Assembly (NCBI RefSeq): GCF_030253575.1
Contig: NC_080563.1
Span: 14,031,001 to 14,095,000, forward strand
Source: Rhododendron vialii
Taxonomy: Eukaryota; Streptophyta; Magnoliopsida; Ericales; Ericaceae
Length of the DNA stretch: 64,000 nt
Reading direction: 5' to 3'
Below the pieces are notes generated by a model, which saw only the letters and a program-made list of their open reading frames with translations, was not told the origin of the DNA and searched no databases. This document shows, in pieces, positions 11,442-22,565 of the stretch (its first letter is position 1; each line of letters starts with the position of its first letter). A program made the position numbers and the translations under genes.

Positions 11442-11939
11442 CTGCATAAAGTTACTTTGGGAGTCAAATAGAATTTCAGGGATTGACTTTGAACGCCCAC
11501 CGAAACAATTTAGGGGTTTTTTTTCTTCAATAAACTCAATTTAGGTTTTTTTCCCAGCAACTCAGCAATTAGTTCAAGGGGAGAGAGAGAGATACCTTCG
11601 TGGTGGGGTAACGTCGGACTGCCCAGAAGCCGATTGTGGTAGCGGTCGCCAATGGTGGGTAGCGCTGCCCTCGTCTGCGGTGACCAGGAGAATCAGCCTG
11701 AGATAGGGAGAGGGGATTTGAGAACAGAAGACTTGGGGTTGGGTACCGGTGGTGGGGGTGCGAAGCGTGGTCACCGGTGGAGGTGGAAGCGTCGTCACCG
11801 GTGATGGTGGTGGTGGGAGCAACCCTCTCTCTCGATTGTCTTCTCCTCGTGAATGTGGGGATGGAAGGAAACGGGCATTCGTTTCAGGAGCTGGGGTTTT
11901 TTCCTCTTTTTTTTTAAAATCAAAACGACGTCGTTTTGA

Positions 11940-11947
11940 TGACGTCA
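11940..11947. promoter_or_regulatory. TGACGTCA palindrome upstream of BI-1
   Basis: GATGACGTCAGC contains the full bZIP-type palindrome TGACGTCA. It lies about 265 bp before the BI-1 start codon and about 180 bp before its TATA box, inside the repeat arm. A second palindrome, AAAACGACGTCGTTTT, is directly next to it. TGACGT cores are bound by plant bZIP factors, including ER-stress bZIPs. That this site serves BI-1 is inference. Confidence 0.45.
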
Positions 11948-12123
11948 GCATGTTGTGTGTATGGTTGTGTGTCCGTACGTTGTGGGTGTAGCATTTTTGT
12001 TTTGCGAAGTCGAATTTCAAAATTATTTACGTTGATTTGTTCAATTTCGACCCGAAATACCCTCAAATGGTTTCTTCCTGGCCAAGAAATTGCGGGCTTC
12101 GGAAACCACCGCCACAAAACCCC

Positions 12124-12131
12124 TATATATA
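12124..12131 (+). promoter_or_regulatory. TATA box of BI-1
   Basis: CCCCTATATATATGGC is a strong TATA box 80 bp before the BI-1 start codon. Transcription would begin around 12155-12165, giving a 5' leader of about 50 bp. Confidence 0.7.
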
Positions 12132-12210
12132 TGGCTGAACTACGTACAGATGTACCCAAAAACAAAATAAAAACAAACAGACTACGCTTGTCCTTGATTG
12201 AGGGAAAAAA

Positions 12211-12325
12211 ATGGAAGCTTTCTCGTCCTTCTTCGAATCTCGTTCGGCCAGCTCCAGTTGGACCTACGATTCTCTCAAAAACTTTCGTCAGATCTCTCCC
12301 GTCGTTCAATCTCATCTCAAACAGG

Positions 12326-12358
<33 letters not shown>

Positions 12359-15300
12359 GCCTTTTTTATTTGGGGGGGATGCGAAGGTGCGAATTTTATG
12401 TTTTTTTTTTATTGATGATAGTCATGTGGACGGAGGAATCATCATATATCAGGGGAAATTTAGTTGGAACGTTCGGGTTTTCGTTCACGATTTGAGGAAT
12501 TAGGGTTTGTGCTTTCGATTGAAATCAGGGTTCCTATTTGATTATGTTGCCGAAATGTAGTTCTCTTTTGAATTTTTTTTCCCCCTATGGTCGTAGTTTT
12601 GTTCCGATTCGATATGCTGTTCTCGATGGGATACAATTTGCGAGGATTTTTTTTCTCTCTCCCACTAGTGCTGCGGAAATTAGAGAAGTTTCCGTTTCTC
12701 GGACGAATATTTTGTGGTGCACTGGAATGGAAAAATAAGGAATCAACAATAGTCTTTGGTGTTCGTGTTTAATCGCTGTTGGACTTTTTGGCCTACAGAT
12801 TATTAGATCACTGTATCAGCTAATTTAACTTGGGAGTTAGGAACTTAGGACTGTTGCGAATGTGACCTACCGTATAGGCTAATGTAATTTCTATTGAAAG
12901 CTATTTCTTCAAATTATGATGATGAGGGTAGTTTATATTAGTTTCTTTGTGTTACTAACGAGTTGATAGAGAGAATTTAGACGTGATTTTGACTGTGTCG
13001 ACAGAGACGCTAATCTTTTCATGTATAGAGCTTTAAGCACTGATTGGTGGATGAGTAAAAATTAATGGTTTTTATCATACAAATTTCAGTTTCATTTTTA
13101 CGAGTATTAGCTAACGTATGTTGCTGGTTTGCAGGTTTATCTGTCTCTATGTTGTGCTCTTATCGCTTCGGCTGTTGGAGCTTATCTTCACATCCTCTGG
13201 AATATTGGAGGCCTCCTCACGACCATAGCTTCTATTGGAAGCTTGGTTTGGCTACTCTCGACCCCTCCATACGAAGAGGTAGTCATCGTTGCAATTTTTT
13301 TTTTTTTCCTTTAGTCATTTTTTGGATCTATCTTTTGATCAATTGAAGTTGCTTTCCTGCCGTTTCTTGGTAAGCAGCGAAAAAGGGTTGCCCTCCTCAT
13401 GGTGACTGCTCTTTTTGAAGGGGCTACAATTGGTCCTTTGATTGACGTGGCTCTCCAAATTGATCCAAGGTGTGTGTTCATTTTAGCCATTCTTTTTTCT
13501 TTTGAACTTTTTTAGTGTGTTTAACAGTTGTTTGAAGTTGAGAATGATGTCGTTTTCCTTCGTCGAACTGTAGACCCTTGGAGTAGTTTTTTAGTATTTT
13601 ACTCTCTTTTCCGGTTTTAGCCTATTAGTTAATGGGAGTGACTTTTTGCCTTTATAGCCATGGGGGAGTAATAACACTGAATGATTCTTGGGTTTTGAGC
13701 TTTAAAAAGTTTGAAGTTGGGTTTTTATATTTCTGATTGTATCTTTTAAACATGTATACCCCTTGATCCTGATAAGGGAACATGTAAAGCTTGCTTGTCG
13801 GTATGACTGGTTTAGTGTCCGGGCGGTGGATTTATTTAATTTTTTTTATGGTTAAATGGAATATATTATAAATTCTGAAGACGAAGAACGGGGATAAGAA
13901 ACACCCCTCTTGTCTTCGAACAATTGAATTTAATACAATTAGGAATTGACGGATAATTGAAGATAGAACAACAATGCACTTTGGCATCTCTGACAAGGAG
14001 GTCGGTACATTTGTTGCTTTTGCGAACGATATGGCTAATCGGCGGGTTCCCCAACTCCTGAAGGATTGATCTGCAAGTGAGGATTAAGACATGGAGATAA
14101 TGATTGTTATCCACAGTGTTAAATAAACTCACAACATTAGAAGCATCTGATTCATTAAGAACCGAAGTGATGTCAAGATTTTCAAGTGTTTTTAAGCCGT
14201 GCAACACAGCCCCACACTTCCGTGGTGAGACTTGAGATGTTGCCCAATTGGCGTGAGAAGCCTCCTATCCAATTACCCATCCAATCTCAAATCAATTGTA
14301 CTGCGCATGCTTCTGAGTTCAGAGTACGACCATTCCCATCAATATAGAGTTTATAAGATCCATGAGGTGGTGGCCTTCATCCAACACGGGTAAGGGTGGG
14401 TTCGGCTCGGGAAGGTTGAATGAGATATTGCCACTCAAAGGCTTTGGATATGATGGTAGCTTGTGTTTGTTCGGGAGGGATTGTTTGAGTATCTCGGTGG
14501 ATTAGGGAGTTTCTGAGGAGCCAAACATGCCAAATGGTTAAAAGGAAGACAATGTTCCGACATGCTCCTGAAATATGAACGCAGTGGGAGAGGGAGTTAG
14601 ATATAAGCCACACATGGATATCCTTGTTGAAGGAAGGTGTGCAGGAGTGGCGAATGGTGATGAGTGACCAGAGTTTCTTAGCAACCACACAATCAAGAAG
14701 GGAGTGGGTGGCTGAATCTAGACTGGTCTTTTTTTTACTCAAATCTCATTTTTTATTTTAGTCTGTTTATGTCTTTAAAACATTGCCTGTTTTACATAAA
14801 CAGTGTGTGGAATCATTCTTAACCTTATGTTGGGTTGAACCTCTTGCTTGCCTGCTTGCTTTGTGACCTTATGATAAGGGTAATGCATTTTCATTTTTAG
14901 TTGCAGCAACACACTTTGTACTCGTCCATTGTTCTCAGTTATCTCATAGTGTAATTGGTGCATTTGCGATCTTTGTATGCCCTTACTTTGATTTGAGACT
15001 GGTTATTATGTTTTTGGGTTCATATCTGGATAGCCCTATTGACTCAAGTCTTCTACCAACTTGTATACAGCATTCTGGTCGGGGCTTTTGTGGGAAGTGC
15101 CGTGGCTTTCGGTTGTTTCTCAGTGGCAGCAATGTTAGCAAGGCGTAGAGAGTACCTTTACCTTGGAGGCTTTCTTTCGTCTTCGGTCTCCCTACTGTTT
15201 TGGTTGCACTTTGCATCCTCTGTCTTTGGGGGTTCTGCTGCCCTCTTCAAGTTTGACGTATGTCTAGTTGTCACTCTGTTGTCAGCCTTTGTTCTCTTAG

Positions 15301-15735
15301 TTAGAGAAAATTGATTGATGGGGTACTGATATTCTATTCATGCTTGCTTATTGACTCTTTTTGCAGTTGTATTTTGGGCTCTTGGTGTTTGTGGGCTACA
15401 TTGTAGTCGATACCCAGCAAATAATTGAGAAGGCTCACTTTGGGGATCTGGACTATGTAACGCATGCCCTGACCCTTTTCACGGATTTCTTCGCTGTTTT
15501 TGTCCGAATTCTGATTATCATGGTGAGTTCTGATTAACTGCATAATTTATTTGCATTTGTAACTACCCAACTGCTGCTTCCATTACGATGTTTGCAACCG
15601 ATTTCTGTGCCAATCAGTGGTGTACTCTCCCAAAGTTATCTTTTTTAAACAACTGAGGTTTTCTCCTGTATTTTTGTTGTGCAGCTGAGGAACTCTGAAA
15701 ATGACGAGAAGAGAAAGAAAAAGAGAAGATGCTGA
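12211..15735 (+). CDS. BI-1: Bax inhibitor-1, six exons, complete
   Basis: BI-1 is an ER-membrane cell-death suppressor of the TMBIM family that modulates calcium leak and is induced by ER and biotic stress. Exons are 12211-12324, 13135-13278, 13378-13469, 15071-15257, 15367-15522 and 15685-15735; all introns are GT-AG. The total is 744 bp, 247 residues and a stop, the usual plant length. The soluble N-terminus (residues 1-38) is followed by six to seven hydrophobic segments. The family signature is visible: LFEGATIGPLI (about 98-108), RREYLYLGG (about 141-149) and YVTHALTLFTDFFAVFVRIL in exon 5. The C-terminus NDEKRKKKRRC is the basic tail typical of plant BI-1. The start is chosen because MEAFSSFF matches the family N-terminus and lies 80 bp after a TATA box. 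Intron 3 (1.6 kb) carries an antisense LINE relic. All frames are intact, so the gene is probably functional. Confidence 0.97.
12325..12358. repeat. (CT)n tract at the BI-1 exon 1 donor
   Basis: The CAG|GTCTCTCT donor of exon 1 runs directly into a CT-rich microsatellite with one GT interruption. The rest of intron 1 (to 13134) has no recognised feature. Confidence 0.8.
13839..14745 (-). mobile_element. 5'-truncated LINE relic in BI-1 intron 3
   Basis: On the minus strand, 14377-14742 reads as the zf-RVT end of a plant LINE (DSATHSLLDCVVAKKLWSLI, then IWHVWLLRNSLIH). 13866-14207 reads as the distal part of an RVT_3 RNase H domain (ITSVLNESDASNVVSLFN, then VRKSNKCTDLLVRDA). Between them a scrambled RNase H segment (GGFSRQLG-like) is found in other frames. 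The poly-A end appears as T8 on the + strand at 13839-13847. Reverse transcriptase and endonuclease are missing, so it is a dead 5'-truncated copy. It lies antisense to BI-1 and does not disturb the splice sites. Confidence 0.85.
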
Positions 15736-15990
15736 ACTTGGCCGAGGAGCTGCATAACTGAAGAAGATTGTCTAAACAAGGTCAAAATGGATCTTTTTCA
15801 GCTGTCTATATGAACCTGTGTTTTTTTGAGGCCTTCTTCCGGAAGTTAAAAGGTGTTAATTAGGTGTTAGTACTCCGAACTTGTCAATTGTTGGTTTAGA
15901 TTGCTAACACCTATGACTAATGGTACATGTCTTGGATTTCTTATGTTAAACATGCAATGTTGAATTTCTTTTCCACTAATATGAGATTCT
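15736..15990 (+). other. Probable BI-1 3' untranslated region
   Basis: T-rich sequence after the stop codon without a further open frame. The exact poly-A site cannot be fixed from sequence. Confidence 0.5.
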
Positions 15991-17027
15991 CCTGTGTGTG
16001 TCAGAAGTTCAAATGTTCAACTGTAGCAACCAAGCTCTGTAACCTTTTGGAATCATGATATTGCTTTTGTTGGGAAACTTGCCAGGTTATGATCATTCTT
16101 GTTTCTTTCATATTGGAGCTAGAATAAAAGGAGTTAACATGTTAGTAATCACAAATCCACTGGCAATTTCCATGTAGAACACTCCTTGGTCTTTTTTAGA
16201 GAGAGCAGATATAAGAATGTGAAAAAGGATGGGGAGATGATAAAAGAGTGTATAGTGAAATCTAAAGGGATGTCCATTCTATTCCTCTATCGTTCAGAAA
16301 AAAAAATGGTGGGTGTTTCTTTGGATGTCGTACATTTTGCCGCTCCACCGAAAGTTCCTCTACACTCTGCTTGGTATTAACCGGCCTTGGATTTGGCTTT
16401 ACTCATCTGGTTCGGCTGGTTCATTTATACCCATTGACCTGGTGGTTCTGCTATGTTATTACTCTTCTGGTATTTTCATAGTAGAAGTGTAGAACTGGCC
16501 TGGAATCCTTGCATCCTTTCACATGATCAGTCCCATCCCATGTGAGAGAGGCGTTACAAAAATAACCGTTGCGTTGAAAATTTTCTCTAACAAAGGAGTT
16601 CCTACTTGTTTGGGGGGGGTGAAATGACAGCCCATGACGTGTTTTGATAATTAATACCTGCCAAAGACAAGTTAAGAACATTTGTTAATGCTGAAAATGT
16701 CCTTAGTGGGTATTAATTATTAAAAGGGAGCTAGATAAGATGGGAATGGGACTAGTCGGGGGACTCGGGCCTGCACCATCTCATATGAGAATCCATAGGC
16801 ACACCTCAAAACGGAATTAAATTATATCTTTCATCCAACCCCTCCTAGGGCATTGTGATTACAAGTTGGTGAATTGAGATTATTAGGCATGAATCTCACC
16901 ATACAACGCCCGCAAGAGCTAATCTCCAGGATTTTGACTTAAAAAATCAGTTGCCTCGTAAAATTGAGTTTGATCTAACTTAATTTTTCTTAAAGAAAGC
17001 AGATATTTATGATTAGTGATTATTGTT
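15991..17027. other. Intergenic spacer
   Basis: No gene, RNA or repeat family was recognised. Short open frames around 16186-16380 and 16451-16681 have no family features. Confidence 0.5.
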
Positions 17028-17150
17028 GGGAAATGATTTTGTCACACCATTTTTTGATAATGCCACACCCTGCAAGTGTATTTTTGCACCAAAAAATACA
17101 CTTGCAGGGTGTGGCATTATCAAAAAAGGGTGTGGCAAAATCACTACCCT
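17028..17150. mobile_element. Hairpin MITE, family B
   Basis: A nearly perfect palindrome: TTTTGATAATGCCACACCCT and TGCAAGTGTATTTTT on the left are mirrored on the right around the loop GCACC. The outer part GGGAAATGATTTTG resembles the ends of the elements at 4253 and 51929. Confidence 0.85.
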
Positions 17151-17281
17151 TATTGTTTGATATTTTGGCTCAATCATTCGTCTCGATGAGACTAAAACAG
17201 GAAAAAGAGAATATTGTTGACTGAAATTTGAGAAACTTCAAACAAAGACGATCCTGAAAAAACATTAAAGACAACAAAACT

Positions 17282-20200
17282 GGTGGGCCGGCTTCATTCT
17301 AGTTCAAAAATTGAAGGCCATCAAAGATAGGTTGAGAGTCTGGAATAAGGAGGAATTTGGGGATGTCAACTCTGCTCTACAGGAGAATGAAGCTAAACTA
17401 CATCAGCTCGATTTGGTAGCCGAAGAAAGACCTTTTGATCATGATGAAAAGGCCCTCAGATGCAAAGTAAGAGCAGAATACTGGAGGCTCTATAAGCTTT
17501 CAGAATCTTTATGGAGACAGAAATCACGGGTTAAGTGGCTAAAGTTGGGGGACAAGAATACAAGGTACTTTCAGATCGTGGCGAATAACAGATTTAAGCG
17601 GAATATGGTAGGTTCGGTCAGAGTTAATGGTAGAGCCGTGGAGGACCCCAATGATATTAAGGAAGCTGCAGTTGTCCACTTCCGAAGTAACTTCACAGAG
17701 GAAAGGAAGATTAGACTGACTTTGGGGGGACTTTTTCAGAGATCCTTGTCCGGCGATGTCACCTTGCATTTGGAAAGACAGTTTGAGGAAGGGGAAATTG
17801 TGGCTGTTCTAAAAGGGTGCAATAGCTTAAAGGCTCCAGGCCCGGATGGTTTTAGCTTTTCGTTTATCAAGAAGGGGTGGGATTTCATGAAGGACGTAAT
17901 TATCCAATTCTTTTCAGAATTTCACAGGAATGGAAAGCTCACGAGAGGTATTAACTCAACCTTTGTTGGTTTAATTCCTAAGGTTGATTGTCCTACTTCT
18001 TTTAAGGATTTTAGACCTATTAGCATGGTGGGGAGTGTTTATAAAATCCTATCCAAAGTGTTAGCTAATAGGATTAAGGAGCATCTTCCTGTTATCATTG
18101 GTGAAGCCCAAGCTGCTTTTGTAGGGGGTAAACAAATATTGGATGGTGTTTTGATTGCTAATGAGGCTATTCACTGTTGGAAAAATTCTGCTCAAGGAGG
18201 TCTAATTCTTAAATTAGATTTTGAGAAAGCGTATGACTGTGTGAATTGGGGTTTTCTTTTGGATATGCTTAAGAATGTAGGTTTTGGGGAGCGGTGGTGT
18301 GAGTGGATTAAAGAATGTTGTTCCACAGTTTCTATGTCTGTCTTGATTAATGGATCAGCTACAAGGGAGTTCCAAACCCAGAAAGGATTGAGACAGGGGG
18401 ATCCCTTATCACCCTTTTTGTTCAACATAGTAGCTGAAGCACTCAATATCATGCTGGAAAGAGCTCGTGCGAAAAATATCATTAAAGGCGTAAAGTTGGG
18501 GAACAATGGAGTAACTATTTCCCACTTGCAGTTTGCCGATGATACGATTCTTTTTTGCAACAACGATCTGGAGGAAATGGGGAACATTAAACGAATTCTT
18601 AGGTGCTTTCAATTAATGTCTGGCCTAAAGATCAACTACTCTAAGAGCTCCATTTGTGGTATAAATGTTCAACAGGAGGATATTGAAGCGCTTGCACATG
18701 TGATGGGCTGTAGAGTGGAGTCTTTGCCCATTAAATACCTTGGGCTTCCGTTAGGTGCTAATCCAAGGAAGGTCAAAAAGTGGAGCCTATTCTTGAACGG
18801 ACTCAAAAGAGGCTAAGCATTTGGAGATCGAGAACCATCTCTACCGGGGGAAGACTTACGCTTATCAACCATAATTCTAGCACTCTGCCGATTTACTACA
18901 TGTCCCTATTCAAAATGCCAATGGCAGTTGCAAAGTCGCTGGAGAAATTACAAAGACAATTTTTTTGGGGCGATACACCGGACAAAAAGAAAATGCACAT
19001 GGTGAATTGGGAGAAGATTACTTTGAGAAAGGAAAATGGGGGCTTAGGGATCAAAAGATTGATACAACAAAATTTGGCTATTCTTGCTAAGTGGTGGTGG
19101 AGATTTGGCAGTGATAGAAACTCTTTGTGGGTAAAAGTTATTCGTGGGAAATATAATTTGGACCGAAGGAGCTGGCTTCCATATACACAGGGCTCAGGTT
19201 CAATTTCTAATGTATGGAGGGACATATGCTCAGTGGGAAATATTGATTCGGCCCTGGGATTTTCTCTCCGAGAGGGCTTCAAGGTGCAAGTAAACTTAGG
19301 TCATGATACTCTATTTTGGGAACATAGCGGGCTGGGTTATACTACGCTTAGAGAGGAATTTCCAAGACTATATCGCCGGTCCATGCAACAGGATGTGGTT
19401 CTGACCAATATTTGTGAAGGAAGGGGCAGTGGAGATTGGAATTTGCAGTTTAGAGGAACGCTTCGTGTCCGGGAGAATCAACAGTACGAGGACTTAAAAC
19501 AAAGACTGAATGGTGTGACATTGGATCCCTCAAAACCAGACTCGCTTCAGTGGATATGGACAGCAGATAAAACCTTCTCGGTGAAATCGGTTTATAGGCA
19601 ATGGGAATCCCTTACACAGACTCCAAACACTCTTCTGGGTTTGATGTGGAGGAACTTGAGCCCCCCTAAAGTGGAAATTTTTTCATGGATGGCCACTCAA
19701 GATAGAGTTGCAACTCGGTCGGTACTTGTTGATAGGAATGTAATTTCTGAGATTCACTTGGCAGTGTGCCCATTCTGTGCTCTTCATGTGGAAACCCCTC
19801 AACATCTTCTCCTACACTGTCGATTTGTGTGGGTAGTATGGTCAGGAATTCTGGAATGGTGGAACCTACAGTGGGCATGCCCATCCGCAGTAGCAGAGTT
19901 GGCGCTTTGGTGGTTTGGGAATAGGTTTCGCAACTTGGAGAAAGCTACATGGGAAGTTTGTTTTTATGCAACTCTTTGGTCCATCTGGTTAACAAGGAAT
20001 GATTATATCTTCAATGGAGCAACAACCCAGGCTTCGGAAGTGGTGGAGTTAGTCAAAACTAGAGTAGCCATGTGGATGAAGGCTAAGTTTGACATCAAGA
20101 TTTACACAGTGGAGGATTTTAAAGGTTATTTGGTTGGGATACGAAAAGTGAAGGTGTAGAGTAAGTATTTGAGGGTGTTTTATCTAACTTTGGTTGGATA

Positions 20201-20282
20201 GATCTTTGTACTTTTGGTTTCCTCATCGATGTACCCCTTCGAGTTTAATAAAAAGTTCCGTTTGCCGAGCAAAAAAAAAAAA
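17282..20282 (+). mobile_element. LINE (L1-type), 5'-truncated
   Basis: The element opens in the linker before the reverse transcriptase (WAGFILVQKLKA), so endonuclease and ORF1 are missing. It ends in a poly-A tail at about 20269-20282 after a short 3' UTR with AATAAA-like TTTAATAAAAAG. AACAAAACT at 17273-17281 recurs at 20283-20291 after the tail, a probable 9-bp target-site duplication. Truncation of the 5' end and a 3' A tail are what target-primed reverse transcription produces. Confidence 0.88.
17284..20159 (+). pseudogene. LINE reverse transcriptase polyprotein, one frameshift
   Basis: The first frame (to 18816) holds the reverse transcriptase: KAPGPDGF at about residues 175-182 counted from 17311, FRPISMVGSVYKI, LRQGDPLSPFLFN, and the catalytic FADD box at 18532-18543. 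Both catalytic aspartates are kept; F in place of Y is normal for these plant LINEs. At about 18781-18785 a one-base loss shifts the frame. Frame 18780-20159 continues with WRSRTISTGGRLTLIN, FFWGD, and the zf-RVT domain (CPFCALHVETPQHLLLHC). No RNase H domain follows. There is one indel in 2.9 kb, so the copy is fairly young but inactive. Confidence 0.9.
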
Positions 20283-20743
20283 AACAAAACTATATGTTTC
20301 ACTTTTTTTTGTCTTTACCGAACTTTTAGGTTTTTAGTCATAGTCATAATTTTTAACCTTTGAGTTTTGTATCAAGAAAATTTAATACAAATCTGAAAAA
20401 TATGAGACGAACAATGACAATAAGTCAATAATAATTTTGCCTAAACACACCCGGCAAGGCCATTACCAAATGACTGTACTCGCCTTCTCAACAGGTCCAT
20501 CTCTGAGTTTTCGGAGGCCCTATGCCAATTTTTTAAACGACCCCCTATATATTCTACTGAAGTAGATAAATTGTTTTTGAAAGATCAACTTTAAAGATAA
20601 ATATTACAAGTATTCGGAATAAAGGTAAAACAAAACGCTACTCTCTCTCTCTAGAATGCTCCTTCCCCACCCCCTCCTTTTCTGTACCCCTTCAATCCTA
20701 GTCGAAGGAAGAACTAGATCAGATTGAGAGAAGCACAAGAAAA

Positions 20744-22249
20744 GTGAAGAATAATCTTGATTCTAATTCCTCTGAACTCTCCAGTCCTATGGACACCGAA
20801 ATCCATATCTCTCAAGTTAGTGAAACTCCAAATACGCAAGTGGATACTGACATGGAAACCCACCCCTCTGCCAAGGTCGCTTCAGACCAGGGATTGCCAC
20901 ACGCTAAAACTACTGAAATCTCTTTCAAAGCTGCCTTGGTGCAATCTAAAGCACTGACTAAGGATGATATTGAAAAAAGAATTGCTGAATTTGGGGAAAG
21001 TGACGATGAAGACGAGGAAATGGAGGAGAGTGATCCTCCCCCCACCAAATCCAAAATCAAAATCACCTTCTCAAAAGAACGACTCAAGCGGAGCAGAGCT
21101 CAGTGGAGAGGCTGCCTAATCATAAAATTGTTGGGGAAAAATCTAGGATTCAAAACCCTTATGGATAGAATTCACCGACTCTGGAATTTGGAGGGAACAA
21201 TTGTTCCGATCGATGTAGGACTGGGTTTCTACATCATTCGTTTCGAAACAAAAACAGACTACCACAGAGTTTACACGGGTGGTCCTTCGATCATCCAAGA
21301 CCATTATCTCACTGTAAGGAAATGGCACAGCAACTTCAAGGCAGATATGGCAGAAGCCATTAAAACGGCTGTTTGGGTTAGGGTTCCACTCCTACCCATG
21401 GAATTTTATGAAGAGGACAACATCAATGAGATTGCTGAAAAGCTGGGAAAACCATTGAAAGTGGACAACAAAACTATGGTCTCGGTTCGGGGTAGCTATG
21501 CCCGGATCTGCGTTGAGATGGATTTGAGCCAGCCGCTTCCACCATCGATTGCAGTAGAGAAATATGATTATTATCTTGAATATGAACATTTACATCTTAT
21601 TTGTTTCTCTTGTGGTAGGGTGGGTCATCGACGGGAGACCTGTGGAGCGTTACCGGCGACGGAGATGACTGGTGGTGTTGCAGAGCCTACCGTTGACAAT
21701 CACATCAGGGCTGACAACAAACCAGTCCGTTTTAACGGACAAATTGCTCAGGAGGATCCAAAAGAAATTGGGTATGGGGATTGGATGGTTGTCTCTAGAC
21801 GGCCTAGAAAACTAAATAGCCCAAATGGGCCGAGAAACCCAGAAGCCCAAGCACAAAACCACCCCAATGCCAGGAATACAAAGCCTATGGGACAGCCTCG
21901 AGTAGGCCAAAGATATCAAAATTCAGAGCCCAACCAACAAAAACAATACAAGGATAAAGGCCTAGCATTACAACAACCTGCTACTAGTAAACCAAACAAG
22001 CCTAATCACATTGAACAAATTCCTAGTGGTTCCAGATTTAGCCCATTGGTTGGGCAAGCCTCTACATCTAGCCTAGTTCCTACCTCGGATCAGCCTACTC
22101 CAGTTTTAATTCCCATCCCCAAAAAGGTTACTCCCAAGAACGCCAAACCTAAACAGCCAAACCCTAACATCACTATCAACCTGCCCTTTACAACCCCTAG
22201 CCCCACTCTCATCCCCACCACCAAGCCGCTACCCAATCAACATACTTAA
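20744..22249 (+). CDS. LINE ORF1: DUF4283 RNA-binding gag protein
   Basis: This 501-residue nucleic-acid chaperone binds LINE RNA. An acidic N-terminal part with a DEDEEMEESD run (about residues 87-97) is followed by a DUF4283 domain (about 115-230; SRAQWRGCLIIKLLGKNLG, then WNLEGTIVPIDVG and VWVRVPLLPMEFY). A CCHC zinc knuckle follows at residues 287-300 (CFSCGRVGHRRETC). The C-terminal third is Pro-, Asn- and Gln-rich and disordered. The frame is fully open, in contrast to ORF2. The start is the first frame after the CT-rich leader; the ATG used is at about 20787 if the upstream non-ATG codon is not a start. Confidence 0.88.
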   Translation: MKNNLDSNSSELSSPMDTEIHISQVSETPNTQVDTDMETHPSAKVASDQGLPHAKTTEISFKAALVQSKALTKDDIEKRIAEFGESDDEDEEMEESDPPPTKSKIKITFSKERLKRSRAQWRGCLIIKLLGKNLGFKTLMDRIHRLWNLEGTIVPIDVGLGFYIIRFETKTDYHRVYTGGPSIIQDHYLTVRKWHSNFKADMAEAIKTAVWVRVPLLPMEFYEEDNINEIAEKLGKPLKVDNKTMVSVRGSYARICVEMDLSQPLPPSIAVEKYDYYLEYEHLHLICFSCGRVGHRRETCGALPATEMTGGVAEPTVDNHIRADNKPVRFNGQIAQEDPKEIGYGDWMVVSRRPRKLNSPNGPRNPEAQAQNHPNARNTKPMGQPRVGQRYQNSEPNQQKQYKDKGLALQQPATSKPNKPNHIEQIPSGSRFSPLVGQASTSSLVPTSDQPTPVLIPIPKKVTPKNAKPKQPNPNITINLPFTTPSPTLIPTTKPLPNQHT

Positions 22250-22565
22250 ACATCTAAACCACCGGATTTGGCAGCCATCACCACGGTAACTTACCATGAA
22301 TTTGCCAGGAATGCAGAAGCTGCTGCTCAGGGACGACAAGGAGAGGGTGGTACTCAATGCAAAGACAGAAGCTCTTCTCCACATCGCGACCGTATGGTGG
22401 GCGGAAGGAACAAGCATGAAGATAAAGATAAACGAGGCTATCGGAGGAGGTCAGTATCGGTACCACGTGAAGCTCCATCCCTTGTGGAAACCACCAGCAT
22501 ACCGCATGAGGATTCTTAGGCTTCTAGACCTTGGTAACGGATTTTCTTTGGACGATAATTTCTTA

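Larger units (their letters stand above)
9715..12000 (-). repeat. Right arm of the large inverted pair
   Basis: Read on the minus strand it starts at about 12000 with ACAAAAATGCTACAC, passes a TGACGTCA site, the CCACC-rich block, the CT run and the GAAGAAAAAAAACC string, and ends near 9715 with GAATGAGAAATGCC. The block 9999-10170 reads ATATGGCGCGGCCAATGGAG and continues as an open frame on the minus strand (IWRGQWREPSVKSRGWEKKS...SKRQ) to a stop at 9999. That frame is longer than in the left arm. The middle, about 10270-11500, is specific to this arm and holds an ORP exon relic. Nucleotide divergence from the left arm is clear but modest at the ends. Confidence 0.7.
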
